Assembly: GCA_023428295.1 (NCBI GenBank)
Contig: JAEYYV010000167.1
Span: 1-21,848, forward strand
Reading direction: 5' to 3'
DNA length: 21,848 nucleotides
Source of the DNA: Pseudomonadota bacterium
Lineage (GTDB): Bacteria > Myxococcota_A > Polyangia > Haliangiales > Haliangiaceae
This document shows positions 20,728 through 21,848 of the stretch, piece by piece; position 1 is the stretch's first letter, and every line of letters begins with the position of its first letter. Under the pieces are notes generated by a model, which worked only from the letters and a program-made list of their open reading frames with translations, ran no database searches and was not told the origin of the DNA. A program made the position numbers and the translations under genes.

Positions 20728-21848
20728 GACTCCTCCTCCTTTCGCTTCACGATGCGCGCGCCGAACACGGTCCACAGCAGAAGAATGAGGAAGATGACGG
20801 TCGCGTACGCGGCGGCCATCCCATACCGCTCACCGCGCTCGAAGGCCCAGCGATACGCGTCGGTGACGAGGATGTTCGTGGCACCGCCGGGCTGACCACC
20901 CGACACGAGGTGGATGACGTTGAACATGTTGAACGTCCAGATCGAACCGAGCGCGATCGCTGGACCCATCGCGGGGCGCAGGTGCGGGAGCGTGATGTGG
21001 CGGAAGCGCTGCCACGGCGACGCACCGTCGACGGAAGCGGCCTCGTACAGCTCCTTCGGGATGTTCTCGAGCGCGCCGATCGCGACGACCATCATGAACG
21101 GAAAGCCGAGCCACGTATTCGTGATCACGTTCGCCGAGAACGACGTGAAGAACGATCCGATCCACGAGACACCGTCGAGACCGGCGGCGTTCAGCAGCTG
21201 GTTGATGCCGCCGTACTCGGCGTTGAACATGCCCTTCCAGATCAGCGCGGTGATGTAGTTGGGGATGGCCCACGGCAGGATCAGCAGCATCCGGAACACG
21301 CCCTTGCCGCGGAGCCAGCCGCGCGAGAGCACGAGTGCGAGCGCGACGCCGATGGTGACGTGGAAGAACACGTTGACCACGGTCCACAGAACGGTGACGC
21401 CGAAGATGAACCAGAAGTTCAGCGGATCGTCGAGGGGGCGCCCGCCGCCAGAGAGAATCTCGCCGAAGTTCTCGAGGCCGACGAACGTCCACGTGCCGTG
21501 GTGGTGATCGTAGAAGCCGATGATGAGGCCGATGAGAAACGGCACGAGCACGAGCACGAGCATCGAGACCGCGGCGGGAGCGAGGAAGCCGAGCGCGATG
21601 CGATGCGCGCGCAGGCCAGATGCAAAGCGGTCCGTGAGCCGCGCGTGTTGCGCGAGCGCGACGCCCACGCCGACGAGCGCGATCAGCGTCGCCGCGATCC
21701 ACGCCTGCCACACCATGCACGGAATCGCGAGCGCGCTGACCCCGACGGCCATGCCCACACGCGCGCCGCGTCCACCGACGAGCGCGCCTGCCGCGGCGAG
21801 CGCGGCGCCGAGCCCGAGCACGCCGAGGATCGCGAGCCAGGGATACGG
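20724..21848 (-). CDS. Sugar ABC transporter permease, MalF family (5' end beyond the window)
   Basis: 374 residues visible; the frame stays open to the right edge, so the start codon is outside. The core permease begins near HRIALGFLAPAAVSMLVLVL and includes GLENFGEIL, RMLLILPWAIPNYITALIW (part of the permease core), and the EAA loop ELYEAASVDGASPWQRFRH followed by LPHLRP; it ends KRKEEES. At least about 80 residues with roughly three hydrophobic segments precede the core, an N-terminal extension that recalls the additional N-terminal helices of E. coli MalF, although the large periplasmic P2 loop is not apparent between TM segments seen here. It pairs with the MalG-like gene by a 4-nt overlap. 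ATPase and solute-binding protein should lie further right. Confidence 0.92.
   Translation of the reverse strand, partial: PYPWLAILGVLGLGAALAAAGALVGGRGARVGMAVGVSALAIPCMVWQAWIAATLIALVGVGVALAQHARLTDRFASGLRAHRIALGFLAPAAVSMLVLVLVPFLIGLIIGFYDHHHGTWTFVGLENFGEILSGGGRPLDDPLNFWFIFGVTVLWTVVNVFFHVTIGVALALVLSRGWLRGKGVFRMLLILPWAIPNYITALIWKGMFNAEYGGINQLLNAAGLDGVSWIGSFFTSFSANVITNTWLGFPFMMVVAIGALENIPKELYEAASVDGASPWQRFRHITLPHLRPAMGPAIALGSIWTFNMFNVIHLVSGGQPGGATNILVTDAYRWAFERGERYGMAAAYATVIFLILLLWTVFGARIVKRKEEES

Noticed and set aside
1..21848. Mobile element, prophage or defence island
   Set aside because: No integrase, transposase, terminal repeats, tRNA att site or nuclease/toxin modules; base composition and gene style are uniform apart from the short AT-rich regulatory region.

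Overview
The window is very GC-rich (apparent strong G/C preference at third codon positions) and densely packed. It looks like chromosomal DNA of a predatory or soil-type Myxococcota, probably a Polyangia/Haliangiales-like lineage. The signs are two Hanks-type Ser/Thr kinases with N-terminal zinc ribbons and extracytoplasmic tails, PEGA-domain proteins with Ala/Gly/Ser/Pro-rich linkers, a TPR lipoprotein next to a RodZ-like HTH membrane protein, and a receptor whose C-terminus resembles the myxobacterial MXAN_5187 family. The taxonomic call is inference from gene style; no rRNA, tRNA, CRISPR array, transposase or phage gene was seen.

Layout. (1) 1-6876, plus strand: a terminator of an upstream gene, then an alpha/beta hydrolase translationally coupled to a zinc-ribbon protein kinase. 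A consensus-like promoter then drives a tight cluster with overlapping or abutting junctions: Cache/HAMP-like membrane protein, NamZ-type exo-muramidase (DUF1343), NadD, and a Rossmann/DUF2520 protein. (2) 6947-9782: a small secreted protein convergent with a second zinc-ribbon kinase, which lies downstream of an outer-membrane beta-barrel protein. (3) 9995-12233: a TetR regulator divergent from a membrane-anchored vWA protein; the 193-bp region between them is locally AT-rich and carries an inverted repeat and a helically phased direct repeat. (4) 12230-14424, minus strand: a small two-TM protein, a degenerate class II glutamine amidotransferase-like protein with its own good promoter, and a monoacylglycerol-lipase-like hydrolase. 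(5) 14522-19778, plus strand: PilF/Tgl-like TPR lipoprotein, RodZ-like HTH protein, RecO, and two PEGA-type proteins. (6) 19765-19874: a ten-copy 11-bp tandem repeat filling the space between two convergent stop codons. (7) 19873 to the right edge, minus strand: MalG-like and (5'-truncated) MalF-like sugar ABC permeases; the ATPase and binding protein are not in the window.

The themes are envelope sensing and biogenesis (kinases, receptor, lipoprotein, PEGA and vWA proteins), with housekeeping genes (nadD, recO) interleaved. The most notable sequence-level signals are: a recurrent TAnnnn-type hexamer 6-8 nt before start codons that lack a Shine-Dalgarno, suggesting widespread leaderless transcription; an amidotransferase homologue that appears to have lost its catalytic residues; a CxxC inside the MIDAS loop of the vWA protein; and the 11-bp repeat array. 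I found no convincing multi-gene novel defence or mobile system.
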